Part shown: piece by piece, positions 1 to 7,167 of the stretch | How the letters are laid out: each line of letters opens with the position of its first letter | Numbering within the stretch: position 1 is the first letter of the stretch | Source: CAYMGQ01 sp964390055 | Lineage (GTDB): Bacteria; Bacillota; Clostridia; Peptostreptococcales; Natronincolaceae | Length of the DNA stretch: 64,000 nt | Direction of reading: 5' to 3' | Assembly: GCA_964390055.1 (NCBI GenBank) | Contig: CAYMGQ010000002.1 | Location: forward strand, 124,001-188,000 | The notes under the pieces: generated by a model | Database searches by the model: none | Told to the model about the DNA's origin: nothing | The model's input: only the letters and a program-made list of their open reading frames with translations | Position numbers and translations under genes: made by a program

Positions 1-147
1 AGACATGGTTAGAATTGCCAAGTCAGGTCTAAGAGTTGCCCTGGTAAGATTAAGCATATCCGCAATTTCTTGACTTGTTATTGGCTCCCTCTCCTGGACA
101 ATATCAATTATTTTATTTTGCCTACTTGAAAATTCTATAGGTATCAC
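1..147 (-). CDS. ccpN: CcpN-like transcriptional regulator, N-terminal part only (cut by window edge)
   Basis: The reading frame runs off the left edge, leaving about 49 residues that form a winged-helix DNA-binding domain (visible: ITSQEIADMLNLTRATLRPD, then LAILTMS). This resembles the N-terminus of CcpN, the repressor of gluconeogenic genes in Firmicutes, whose gene lies downstream of glyS in Bacillus and many clostridia; the position here is the same. The CBS domains expected downstream lie outside the window. The start is uncertain: GTG at 145-147 keeps the frame but has a weak upstream site, while GAGGTG at 145-150 sits ideally for an ATA codon at 136-138. Two CcpN-type operator sequences lie just upstream, so autoregulation is likely. 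The family call is good; the start is not settled. Confidence 0.75.
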   Translation of the reverse strand, partial: MIPIEFSSRQNKIIDIVQEREPITSQEIADMLNLTRATLRPDLAILTMS

Positions 148-152
148 CTCTC

Positions 153-185
153 TATGTGTTATGCTAATTACATATGTGTTATACT
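153..185. promoter_or_regulatory. Tandem CcpN-type operators upstream of ccpN
   Basis: TATGTGTTAT occurs at 153-162 and again at 173-182, exactly 20 bp apart, two helical turns. On the plus strand 175-185 reads TGTGTTATACT, which fits the B. subtilis CcpN consensus as I recall it (TRTGHYATAYW) at every position; 155-165 (TGTGTTATGCT) differs at one. The sites lie between the ccpN start and AT-rich sequence that could hold its -10 element, as expected for autorepression. Confidence 0.55.
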
Positions 186-241
186 ATATAATATACTCTA
201 CCATATTTTTATTCTATTTGCTAGAGAAATTTTATTTAAAT

Positions 242-277
242 AAAAATAGTTGAAGATTTTAGTCTTCAACTATTTTT
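242..277 (-). terminator. Rho-independent terminator after glyS
   Basis: A perfect 15-bp inverted repeat (242-256 with 263-277) with a 6-nt loop lies 20 bp past the glyS stop. U-rich flanks on both sides allow it to work in either direction. It separates glyS from the ccpN-like gene. Confidence 0.85.
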
Positions 278-297
278 ATTATTTAAAATTTTACATA

Positions 298-1695
298 TTA
301 ATATTCTAACTTTTTATCCAGGTAAGCCTCTAAATCATCAATTGCTATTCTTTCCTGTTCCATGCTATCTCTGTCCCTGACGGTCACACATTGGTCCTCT
401 AAGGAATCAAAGTCAAAGGTTATACAATAGGGTGTTCCAATCTCGTCATGGCGACGGTACCTCCTGCCTATACTGGCTGATTCATCATAGTCTGTAACAT
501 ACTTTTTAGCTAATTTCTCATACAATTGCATAGATTCATCCCTAAGTTTTTTAGTTAATGGCAAAACTGCTACCTTAAAAGGTGCTAAATAAGGATGCAA
601 TCTTAATACAGTTCTTGTATCCTTTTCATTTATCTTTTCCTCTTCATAGGCATCAACAAGAAATGCCAGGGCCACCCTATCAACTCCAAGGGAGGGTTCT
701 ACACAATAAGGCATATATCTTTCATTTGTAACTGGATCCCTATATTCAAAGTCCACACCAGAATGTTTGCTATGTTGCTTCAAATCAAAATCGGTCCTAT
801 TAGCAATCCCCCACAGTTCACCCCAACCAAAGGGAAATTTAAACTCAATGTCGATAGTTGCTTTGCTATAGTGCGATAATTCCTCCTGGCTATGCTGCCT
901 TAACCTTATATTGTCTTCCCTTAGACCCAGAGATAGTAACCAGTTTTTCGAAAAATCTAACCAGTAATCATACCATTCTTCATCCTCCCCTGGTTTGCAG
1001 AAAAATTGCAATTCCATTTGTTCAAATTCCCTAGTCCTAAAAGTGAAATTACCTGGTGTTATTTCATTCCTGAAGGACTTACCTACTTGCCCAATCCCAA
1101 AGGGAATTCGCTTCCTTGAGGATCTTAGGACATTCCTGAAATTCACAAAAATCCCCTGGGCGGTCTCTGGCCGAAGATATATTTGGGTACTACTATCCTC
1201 AGTTACCCCCTGGAAGGTTTTAAACATAAGATTAAATTGTCTAATATCTGTAAACTCTTTGCTAGAGCAATCAGGGCATTGTATATCCCTACCTTCAATA
1301 AATGATGCCATTTTTTCCATACTCCAGCCATCTACATTTTCGCCATCAGGATTTTCACCATTCTTCAATAAATACTCTTCGATAAGTTTGTCGGCCCTAA
1401 ATCTAGACTTGCAATTTTTACAATCCATTAGGGGATCATTAAATCCAGCTATATGGCCAGAAGCCTCCCAGGTCTTTGGATTCATCAAGATAGCAGCATC
1501 TATCCCCACATTATAAGGGCTTTCATGGATAAATTTTTTCCACCATGCCTTTTTTACATTGTTTTTAAATTCTACTCCCAAGGGTCCATAATCCCAGGTG
1601 TTGGCCAGGCCCCCATATATCTCGGATCCTGGAAAAATAAATCCCCTAGATTTTGCTAGGGATACAATCTTTTCCATAGTCTTTTCAGTTGCCAT
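298..1695 (-). CDS. glyS: Glycyl-tRNA synthetase, single-chain class II
   Basis: Charges tRNA-Gly with glycine in the cytoplasm. The 465-residue protein is the homodimeric eukaryote/archaea-like form also found in many Gram-positives, not the separate alpha and beta chains. Class II motif 2 is visible as RPETAQGIF at residues 175-183 and motif 3 as EPSLGVDRVALAFL near residue 335. Two CxxC pairs at 92/95 and 140/143 could bind zinc. The C-terminus has the anticodon-binding fold ending in DDLEAYLDKKLEY. The start ATG follows an AGGAGGAA site. It is a single-gene unit with its own promoter and a T-box leader, between DUF4342 upstream and a terminator and ccpN downstream. Confidence 0.97.
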   Translation of the reverse strand: MATEKTMEKIVSLAKSRGFIFPGSEIYGGLANTWDYGPLGVEFKNNVKKAWWKKFIHESPYNVGIDAAILMNPKTWEASGHIAGFNDPLMDCKNCKSRFRADKLIEEYLLKNGENPDGENVDGWSMEKMASFIEGRDIQCPDCSSKEFTDIRQFNLMFKTFQGVTEDSSTQIYLRPETAQGIFVNFRNVLRSSRKRIPFGIGQVGKSFRNEITPGNFTFRTREFEQMELQFFCKPGEDEEWYDYWLDFSKNWLLSLGLREDNIRLRQHSQEELSHYSKATIDIEFKFPFGWGELWGIANRTDFDLKQHSKHSGVDFEYRDPVTNERYMPYCVEPSLGVDRVALAFLVDAYEEEKINEKDTRTVLRLHPYLAPFKVAVLPLTKKLRDESMQLYEKLAKKYVTDYDESASIGRRYRRHDEIGTPYCITFDFDSLEDQCVTVRDRDSMEQERIAIDDLEAYLDKKLEY

Positions 1696-1716
1696 AAAAG
1701 TTCCTCCTCTATTTGT

Positions 1717-1945
1717 TAGTAAAAAAAATAAAGCCCCACATCCCTAAAATAGGGACGAAAGACTTTTCTTCCGCGGTTCCACCCTAGTTGATATCCCCAT
1801 TTGGGGTATCCCCTCCATGCTAATTAGCTCAAAAGTGCCCTTCTTTGATGGCCTACATTGGGCTTGCACCATCCCCAACTCGCTATATAGTAGAATGTCA
1901 CATCAATTACTCCTCTTTTTCATAGCTAAATATGTAACTTGTCTA
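1717..1945 (-). promoter_or_regulatory. T-box riboswitch leader of glyS (GGC specifier)
   Basis: On the minus strand the leader holds the conserved T-box AGGGTGGAACCGCGG (about 1771-1785), the Stem I signature GGTGCAAGCC (about 1861-1870), and GGC at 1837-1839 followed by A, the usual specifier context for glyQS/glyS T-boxes, just before TGAGC. After the T-box, AAAGTCTTTCGTCCCTA pairs with TAGGGATGTGGGGCTTT to form a terminator followed by a T run (about 1720-1766). Uncharged tRNA-Gly(GCC) should stabilise the antiterminator and allow read-through into glyS. Sequence and position agree, so the call is firm; the exact 5' end is approximate. Confidence 0.95.
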
Positions 1946-1951
1946 AGATAT

Positions 1952-1980
1952 AATTTATCAAATACAAGTAAAATTGTCAA
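1952..1980 (-). promoter_or_regulatory. SigA-type promoter for the T-box/glyS transcript
   Basis: TTGACA (1975-1980), a 17-nt spacer and TAAATT (1952-1957) on the minus strand. Transcription would start near 1945, directly ahead of Stem I of the T-box. The promoter lies downstream of the DUF4342 stop, making glyS a separate unit. Confidence 0.75.
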
Positions 1981-2044
1981 CAAATGTTTACAAAAATAAT
2001 TTGATAGCTTTAAAAATTTCCCTGCAGGATAATATCCAAAAAAA

Positions 2045-2479
2045 CTAATATTTTTCTCTAAATTCATCGAATTTGTCTTCTGCAATCTCATTTAAATCAT
2101 AAGTTTCTCCATCCTTTTGAACAATTTCAATCTTTGTTTTTGTTAGGAGGGCAGCAGAGATTCCTAAAATAGATACCAGTGGTGATAAAAAGACTCCTAT
2201 AGCACCTGCAGTAACCGGTATATTTAGTATTATTTCGTCATCCTTCTTTAATATTACCCTAGTTACATTACCTTTTTCTATTACTTTTTTTAACTTTTCA
2301 AACATTTCGTTTCCTGCCATACTCATATTTTTGGTCCACTTGCTTCCACTTTCTTTTTCAAGGATAATTAATGCCTCTACAAGGTCACCACCAGTACTTT
2401 CTAAGACCTCTTTAGCCTTTTCATAGGAAACTCCCGCTCTTTCCCTTATAATATCAACCTTCTCAAGACTAATGCCCAT
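2045..2479 (-). CDS. DUF4342 domain protein with UBA/TS-N-like N-terminus
   Basis: A 144-residue protein. Residues 1-45 (ISLEKVDIIRERAGVSYEKA, then KEVLESTGGDLVEALIILE) look like the small helical UBA/TS-N fold seen at the N-terminus of elongation factor Ts. The rest matches DUF4342: a beta-rich stretch (VTRVILKKDDEIILNIPVT), a hydrophobic segment around 90-112, and a charged C-terminal tail. The function is unknown; the UBA-like part suggests protein binding. It follows recO by 15 bp with its own ribosome binding site and is probably the last gene of the era-recO unit. Confidence 0.8.
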   Translation of the reverse strand: MGISLEKVDIIRERAGVSYEKAKEVLESTGGDLVEALIILEKESGSKWTKNMSMAGNEMFEKLKKVIEKGNVTRVILKKDDEIILNIPVTAGAIGVFLSPLVSILGISAALLTKTKIEIVQKDGETYDLNEIAEDKFDEFREKY

Positions 2480-2494
2480 TTATATAACCCCTCT

Positions 2495-3238
2495 CTAAAA
2501 TAATTGATCTGCTAATCTTAAGCTTTTAAAGCTATGTTTATTAATATGCACAGCCATGTACTTCCTTAGCAATTCCTTTAAAGCCCTATTGAGATTTTTA
2601 TTTATTTCTAATTTTTTAATGTCGCTTATATCCTTAGCCTGAAGATATATTGCCAACTTCAAAGTTAGGTCTGAGATATTCCTACTGGCTAGGTCCTCCT
2701 CAAAGCATAAATGACATAATACTCCCCCTCCCTGGAAACTAAATTTCCAACTAGGAGATTTAGACCTGCCACAATTGATACATTGATTGAATTCAGGCTT
2801 AAAACCGGAATATTCTAGAAAATGTATCTCAAAGGCCCTTATTATAGGATCCATCTCAATTTCAGCTTCTGTTAAAATATACAGGGTTTTGGCCAACAAA
2901 TTAAAAAGCCGATTATTAGTTTGTCCTTCATTGGTCACAGTCTCCACCAACTCCACCAAATATGATGCATATGATAATCTTTTGAGGTCTTCCCTAATTG
3001 AATAAAAAACTTCCCTAGGCTCACACTGACTTACAGTATATAAACTTCTTCCTTTATAGAGGAGAAAGTCGCTATAACAGAAAGGTTGCACTCCTGCCCT
3101 TAGGTTGCTTTTAGGACGTTGCACACCCTTTGCTATAGCATTTACCTTGCCTATTTTCCTTGTAAATATCACCAATAAACTATCGGTTTCCCGGTACTTT
3201 CTATTTTTTAATATTATTCCTTCAGTTCCTACTAACAT
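2495..3238 (-). CDS. recO: DNA repair protein RecO
   Basis: RecO works with RecR and RecF to load RecA on SSB-coated single-stranded DNA and to anneal strands. The 247-residue protein has the N-terminal OB fold (GTEGIILKNRKYRETDSLLVIF) and a helical C-terminal half with a four-cysteine zinc site, CxxC (CINCG) near 153-156 and CHLC near 176-179. Length is normal. It follows yqzL and era, the standard Firmicute order. Confidence 0.95.
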   Translation of the reverse strand: MLVGTEGIILKNRKYRETDSLLVIFTRKIGKVNAIAKGVQRPKSNLRAGVQPFCYSDFLLYKGRSLYTVSQCEPREVFYSIREDLKRLSYASYLVELVETVTNEGQTNNRLFNLLAKTLYILTEAEIEMDPIIRAFEIHFLEYSGFKPEFNQCINCGRSKSPSWKFSFQGGGVLCHLCFEEDLASRNISDLTLKLAIYLQAKDISDIKKLEINKNLNRALKELLRKYMAVHINKHSFKSLRLADQLF

Positions 3239-3281
3239 TATTTCAAGCTCCTATATTTTAAACTATGAGTATCCCTTTAGA

Positions 3282-3443
3282 TTAATTCTCAAAAACTTGT
3301 TCTTGTTTTTCCCTTTGTAAGTTTGCTAAATCCCTTTGGGAGCTTTTGCAGGCACCTGTTTGACTACTAGATAGCCTGTAATATAAATATGCCTCTATGC
3401 TCCCTATGCCTTTAAAGATCTTCCACATTGTCTTATTCAACAT
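3282..3443 (-). CDS. yqzL: YqzL-like small protein between era and recO
   Basis: The 53-residue product starts MLNKTMWKIFKGIGSIEAYL; the WKxFxxTGSIEAYL-type segment is the YqzL signature, and YqzL is encoded between era and recO in Bacillus and clostridia. I chose the ATG at 3443 because AAGGGGAC lies at the right distance upstream; a longer frame to 3488 would start without a good site. The C-terminal half (SSSQTGACKSSQRDLANLQR) is longer and more polar than in the shortest homologues. Function unknown. Confidence 0.75.
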   Translation of the reverse strand: MLNKTMWKIFKGIGSIEAYLYYRLSSSQTGACKSSQRDLANLQREKQEQVFEN

Positions 3444-3554
3444 ATCAAAGTCCCCTTTCCCTTGCAATGTTTTATATTTTAAAAACATAGCTCAACTATA
3501 ATAATAGTTTTTGTTTAAGGATGACTTGTATACGTTGAAATATTTGTTAATTCC

Positions 3555-4442
3555 CTATTTATAACCCAAGTTCTTTAAACTTATTTGATTGTTGCGCCAG
3601 TTTTCCCTATCCTTCACCCACAATTCCAAGTAAACTTTAGAGGCTAGTAGCTTTTCAATATCAATTCTTGCACTTTTACCAATTCCTTTTAATTTCCTTC
3701 CCTGTTTCCCTATAATAATCCCCCTGTGTGACTTTTTATCACAATAGATAGTAGCATGTATATCTATTATATCCTGGTCCTTTCTTTTTGACATTTTTAC
3801 AGTTTCCACTGCAACACCATAAGGAATTTCCTCATGGGTATAGTGTAGGACCTTTTCCCTAATAATTTCTGCTACAATAACCCTTTCCGGCTGGTCGGTA
3901 ATCATGTCCTCTGGAAAGTATTGGGGTCCCTCAGGTAGGAAATCAATTATTTTGTCTAATAGCACTTGGATATTGATAGCCTCAAGGGCTGAAATACCAA
4001 CAATGTCTGCAAATATATCCATTTCCTTATAATTTTTATAAATATCATTAAATATATCCTGCTTTATTTTATCGATTTTATTAATAACTAAAATAATTGG
4101 AGTCTTTACTTTTTTAAGTTCTTCTATTATGTAGGCATCTCCAGGTCCAATTGAATAACTTTCATCCACAAGAAATAGGATAATATCAACGCCGGTCCAG
4201 CTTTCCCTAGCTACCCTTACCATAAAATCACCTAATTTATGTTTTGGCTTATGAATTCCAGGTGTATCAATAAATATAATTTGGTAATCTTCCTGTGTAT
4301 AAACACCTTGAATCCTATTACGGGTAGTTTGGGGCTTGTCAGAAATAATGGCAATCTTTTCTCCCACTATAGTATTTATTAAAGTTGATTTGCCCACATT
4401 AGGTCTACCTATAATGGTTGCAAATCCAGATCTATGAGTCAT
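3555..4442 (-). CDS. era: GTPase Era
   Basis: Essential GTPase that binds the 3' end of 16S rRNA and helps 30S assembly. The 295-residue protein shows G1 GRPNVGKST (12-20), G3 DTPGIHKP (about 59-66) and G4 NKID (about 121-124), then a C-terminal KH domain with IIGKQGRKLKGIGKSARIDI. Length is typical. It lies 21 bp after cdd, in one transcription unit. Confidence 0.97.
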   Translation of the reverse strand: MTHRSGFATIIGRPNVGKSTLINTIVGEKIAIISDKPQTTRNRIQGVYTQEDYQIIFIDTPGIHKPKHKLGDFMVRVARESWTGVDIILFLVDESYSIGPGDAYIIEELKKVKTPIILVINKIDKIKQDIFNDIYKNYKEMDIFADIVGISALEAINIQVLLDKIIDFLPEGPQYFPEDMITDQPERVIVAEIIREKVLHYTHEEIPYGVAVETVKMSKRKDQDIIDIHATIYCDKKSHRGIIIGKQGRKLKGIGKSARIDIEKLLASKVYLELWVKDRENWRNNQISLKNLGYK

Positions 4443-4463
4443 ATTAGGCCAACACTCTCCTTT

Positions 4464-4856
4464 TTATTTTAAATCCCTTGGACTAAAGGAATTAGCTAAT
4501 AAATCTCCTATGGTAAAAACTTTATAATCATCCACTGTTTTTGCCACAACTATTTTAATATCATGCCCAAATTCAACTATAACCTGTCTACAAATTCCGC
4601 AAGGAAAGGTATATTCCCCAGGAGCCCCTACTACTGCTATAGTCCTAATTTCTTTGTCCCCCTCAGAAACTGCCTTGAAAATTGCAGTTCTTTCAGCACA
4701 ATTAGTAGCCCCATAGGATGCACATTCAATATTACAACCAGTATAAACCTTGCCTTTCTCAGTTAAGACAGCTGCTCCTACAGGAAAATTAGAATATGGA
4801 ACGTAGGCCCTTTCTTGTGCTATTTCTGCCTGTCTAATTAGTTCCTTGTAATCCAA
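4464..4856 (-). CDS. cdd: Cytidine deaminase
   Basis: Deaminates cytidine and deoxycytidine to uridine and deoxyuridine in pyrimidine salvage. The 130-residue protein has the catalytic zinc motifs CAERTAIF and PCGICRQV (Cys, Glu, Cys, Cys) and the substrate-loop signature VGAAVLTEKGKVYTGCNIE. This is the small homotetrameric type. It lies between the DUF3048 gene (14 bp) and era (21 bp), as in Bacillus. Confidence 0.96.
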   Translation of the reverse strand: MDYKELIRQAEIAQERAYVPYSNFPVGAAVLTEKGKVYTGCNIECASYGATNCAERTAIFKAVSEGDKEIRTIAVVGAPGEYTFPCGICRQVIVEFGHDIKIVVAKTVDDYKVFTIGDLLANSFSPRDLK

Positions 4857-4870
4857 CTAACTTCACCTCC

Positions 4871-5974
4871 CTATTCTCCTACTCCAGATTCTTCAAACTC
4901 CTTCAATATAACATTTTTATCCTTGGGGAATATACATACCCAGGTCTTCCCCTTATTGATTTTTAATATATTGCCATAAGCATCCCTATACTCCGTTGGT
5001 ATCTTGTGCCCCCTCTTTTCCCAGATAATAGGGACAGCTTTTTTATTAGATATGTAGAGCCCATTACCACTATCCACCAGGTCTATATTCCTTCGCCCTT
5101 CCGGATCACCTGGTATATGTTTGATATTTGCATATTGGATGATAATATTTTTTACCCTAATTTGATCTCCATTATTTTCATCAATATGGGGCTCACCAAA
5201 CTGAAATCTTTCGTATAGCTTGGATTCTTGGTTATATTTGAAGGTTGATGTATATTCATTAGAAAATGGCACTACTATTATCTCAGCCCTATCTCCCCTT
5301 GGTGTATCCTCCTCATCATTAAAATTAAATTTTAAATTTAAATCCCTTGCCCTTTCCTCCCTATAGGCAAGCTTTTTCCATGCCCTTTCAATTCCCTCAC
5401 TACTTGTATATAGGCTGTGTTCATACATTCCTCTTTTTTTAGATCGGAGAGGATCCCTCCAGGCCATTGTATTTTCCAAATATGAAAGACTGTTGATACT
5501 AGCAGGCTGCAGAGTCTTTATAGCCTCAAATGCTTGGGGGCTGCCCCCGTGATGTACAAAAATAGCATCATGATCTAAGGCAAGATCTATATAGTAGTGT
5601 CGTGTGCTCCTAATGGGTCCTATTTTTTCCACTCTGGGATATTGAAAAAGAGCTACCATTCGTGTAATATTTCCCTCGGCTAAGGTTTCATAAATTACAT
5701 CTGCCTGAGAAATTCCGCTCTGGGGTAGGGCTGCCTTTAAATTGTTAATCATTACCGCTACGGGTCTTTTATCTATAAATTGTTCATCTATTAGGAGACC
5801 TGTTAGGGGATTTATTCCCAACCCCCTATCTATCTCTTCCACCTTGTCTTTTTCCTCTATAATTATTATGGGTTCAGTATTATTAATATCATCTTGCCCT
5901 TTTCTGCCACACCCTAATGGAGTTATAATTAGGCAGGTAATCAATAGTATTAATAGTATTTTTTTAAATTTCAT
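4871..5974 (-). CDS. DUF3048 (YerB-like) lipoprotein
   Basis: A secreted lipoprotein of 367 residues from the chosen ATG. The signal peptide MKFKKILLILLITCLIITPL ends in a lipobox with GC (PLGCGRKG), followed by an acidic linker and two lobes typical of DUF3048: NPLTGLLIDEQFIDKRPVAV near the start of the mature domain and the C-terminal GHKIPTEYRDAYGNILKINK. I start at 5974 because GGGGAGAG precedes that ATG; upstream codons back to 6001 overlap the previous gene. The biochemical function of YerB is not established. It is co-directional with the DgkA-PAP2 fusion upstream (23 bp) and cdd downstream. Confidence 0.85.
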   Translation of the reverse strand: MKFKKILLILLITCLIITPLGCGRKGQDDINNTEPIIIIEEKDKVEEIDRGLGINPLTGLLIDEQFIDKRPVAVMINNLKAALPQSGISQADVIYETLAEGNITRMVALFQYPRVEKIGPIRSTRHYYIDLALDHDAIFVHHGGSPQAFEAIKTLQPASINSLSYLENTMAWRDPLRSKKRGMYEHSLYTSSEGIERAWKKLAYREERARDLNLKFNFNDEEDTPRGDRAEIIVVPFSNEYTSTFKYNQESKLYERFQFGEPHIDENNGDQIRVKNIIIQYANIKHIPGDPEGRRNIDLVDSGNGLYISNKKAVPIIWEKRGHKIPTEYRDAYGNILKINKGKTWVCIFPKDKNVILKEFEESGVGE

Positions 5975-5997
5975 ATAGCTCTCTCCCCTATGGAATA

Positions 5998-6696
5998 TCA
6001 TCCAACAATTTGAAATAATATTATTGCAATTAAAATTCCTAAGATACCACCCACTAGCACTTCAAAAAAACTATGTATTTTACTCTCAATTCTACTTTGA
6101 CATACCAATAATGCCATTAACATGGACAATGTTGCTATAAAGGTGTGTTGAGAAATAAAAGTTATTGCAGTTGCTAGGGCAAAGGCAACGGCAGCGTGAC
6201 CACTGGGCATCCCCCCTTGAATAGGTGTCCCTTTGCCAAAGTATGCCTTCAGGCCAATTGTTGAAAAGATTGTAATAATTAATATTATAAAGGTTATATG
6301 GATTGGTGATTGCCTTACCTTATGTAAAACAGCATGTGTATAGGGATTAATTCTATGAAAAAATAATATGTAGGCAACTATAATAGAATTAATTGCCGCA
6401 ATTAGCACTCCCCCAGCCGCAACATTTTTAGCAATCTTTGCAAATAAATTATATTGATCAGTTATCAAATCTATAGTGGCCTCTATGGCTGTATTAATCA
6501 TCTCAGCAATAATTACTAATGATATTGTTAATATTAATATCAAAATCTCTATGCGAGAAAACTGAAAAAATAAGCTAAATATCAAGATAACTATGCTTAC
6601 CAAAAAATGTATCTTCATATTTCTTTGAGTCTTTAAGGTATAAATAATACCGTCAAAGGCATAGTTAAAACTCTCAATAAGCTTTTTGACCTTCAT
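5998..6696 (-). CDS. DgkA-type lipid kinase fused to a PAP2 phosphatase domain
   Basis: A 232-residue membrane protein with two parts. Residues 1-115 are a prokaryotic diacylglycerol/undecaprenol kinase with the signature EMINTAIEATID (65-76) and three membrane helices. Residues about 130-232 are a PAP2 (type 2 phosphatidic acid phosphatase) domain with PSGH (164-167) and SR at 201-202 followed by H208; the last catalytic position, usually Asp, is Glu212. In Gram-positives DgkA phosphorylates undecaprenol, while PAP2 enzymes such as BcrC dephosphorylate the pyrophosphate. One chain therefore carries opposed lipid phosphotransfer functions. It sits 15 bp from ybeY, in dgkA's usual place. Confidence 0.9.
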   Translation of the reverse strand: MKVKKLIESFNYAFDGIIYTLKTQRNMKIHFLVSIVILIFSLFFQFSRIEILILILTISLVIIAEMINTAIEATIDLITDQYNLFAKIAKNVAAGGVLIAAINSIIVAYILFFHRINPYTHAVLHKVRQSPIHITFIILIITIFSTIGLKAYFGKGTPIQGGMPSGHAAVAFALATAITFISQHTFIATLSMLMALLVCQSRIESKIHSFFEVLVGGILGILIAIILFQIVG

Positions 6697-6711
6697 ATAT
6701 CATAACCCCAC

Positions 6712-7167
6712 TTATATTCTTTTTAATCCTAGTTTCTGTAAAACGGCTTCCTCTTTATGCCTCATAATCCCCTCTTCCTCATCTTCCATATGGTCATAAC
6801 CCATTAAATGAAACATGCTATGGACAAGGAGAAATAATAGTTCCCTTTCCAAAGAATGCCCATAGGATGATGCCTGCCTTATAGCCTGCTCAGTAGAAAT
6901 TACAATATCCCCTAATAATTTTTCATCCCCAGCTACTATATCCCCCTTGCACATAGGGAAGGACAATACGTCAGTTGCTATATCCTTCCCCCTATAATCC
7001 CTGTTAAGTCTTTGTATCTCATGATTATCGACAAAGGACAGGCTAAGCACATAATCTAGGGGCCAATTTTCATAGGCCAGACATTCTCTAGCTGCCCTTG
7101 TCAGTAATTGGGTTAATTTATTGTCTATTTTAATGATATCTTGCCTATTACTAATTTCCACCACCAT
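6712..7167 (-). CDS. ybeY: Endoribonuclease YbeY
   Basis: Metal-dependent RNase involved in 16S rRNA 3'-end maturation and ribosome quality control. The 151-residue protein has the three-histidine metal motif VHSMFHLMGYDH near residues 115-126 and the upstream LNRDYRGKDIATDVLSFP signature. Its start overlaps the end of the HD-domain gene by 17 bp, indicating translational coupling. Confidence 0.96.
   Translation of the reverse strand: MVVEISNRQDIIKIDNKLTQLLTRAARECLAYENWPLDYVLSLSFVDNHEIQRLNRDYRGKDIATDVLSFPMCKGDIVAGDEKLLGDIVISTEQAIRQASSYGHSLERELLFLLVHSMFHLMGYDHMEDEEEGIMRHKEEAVLQKLGLKRI

Noticed and set aside
995..1516. 173-codon plus-strand frame opposite glyS
   Set aside because: Shadow of glyS, which has all class II motifs in the other strand.
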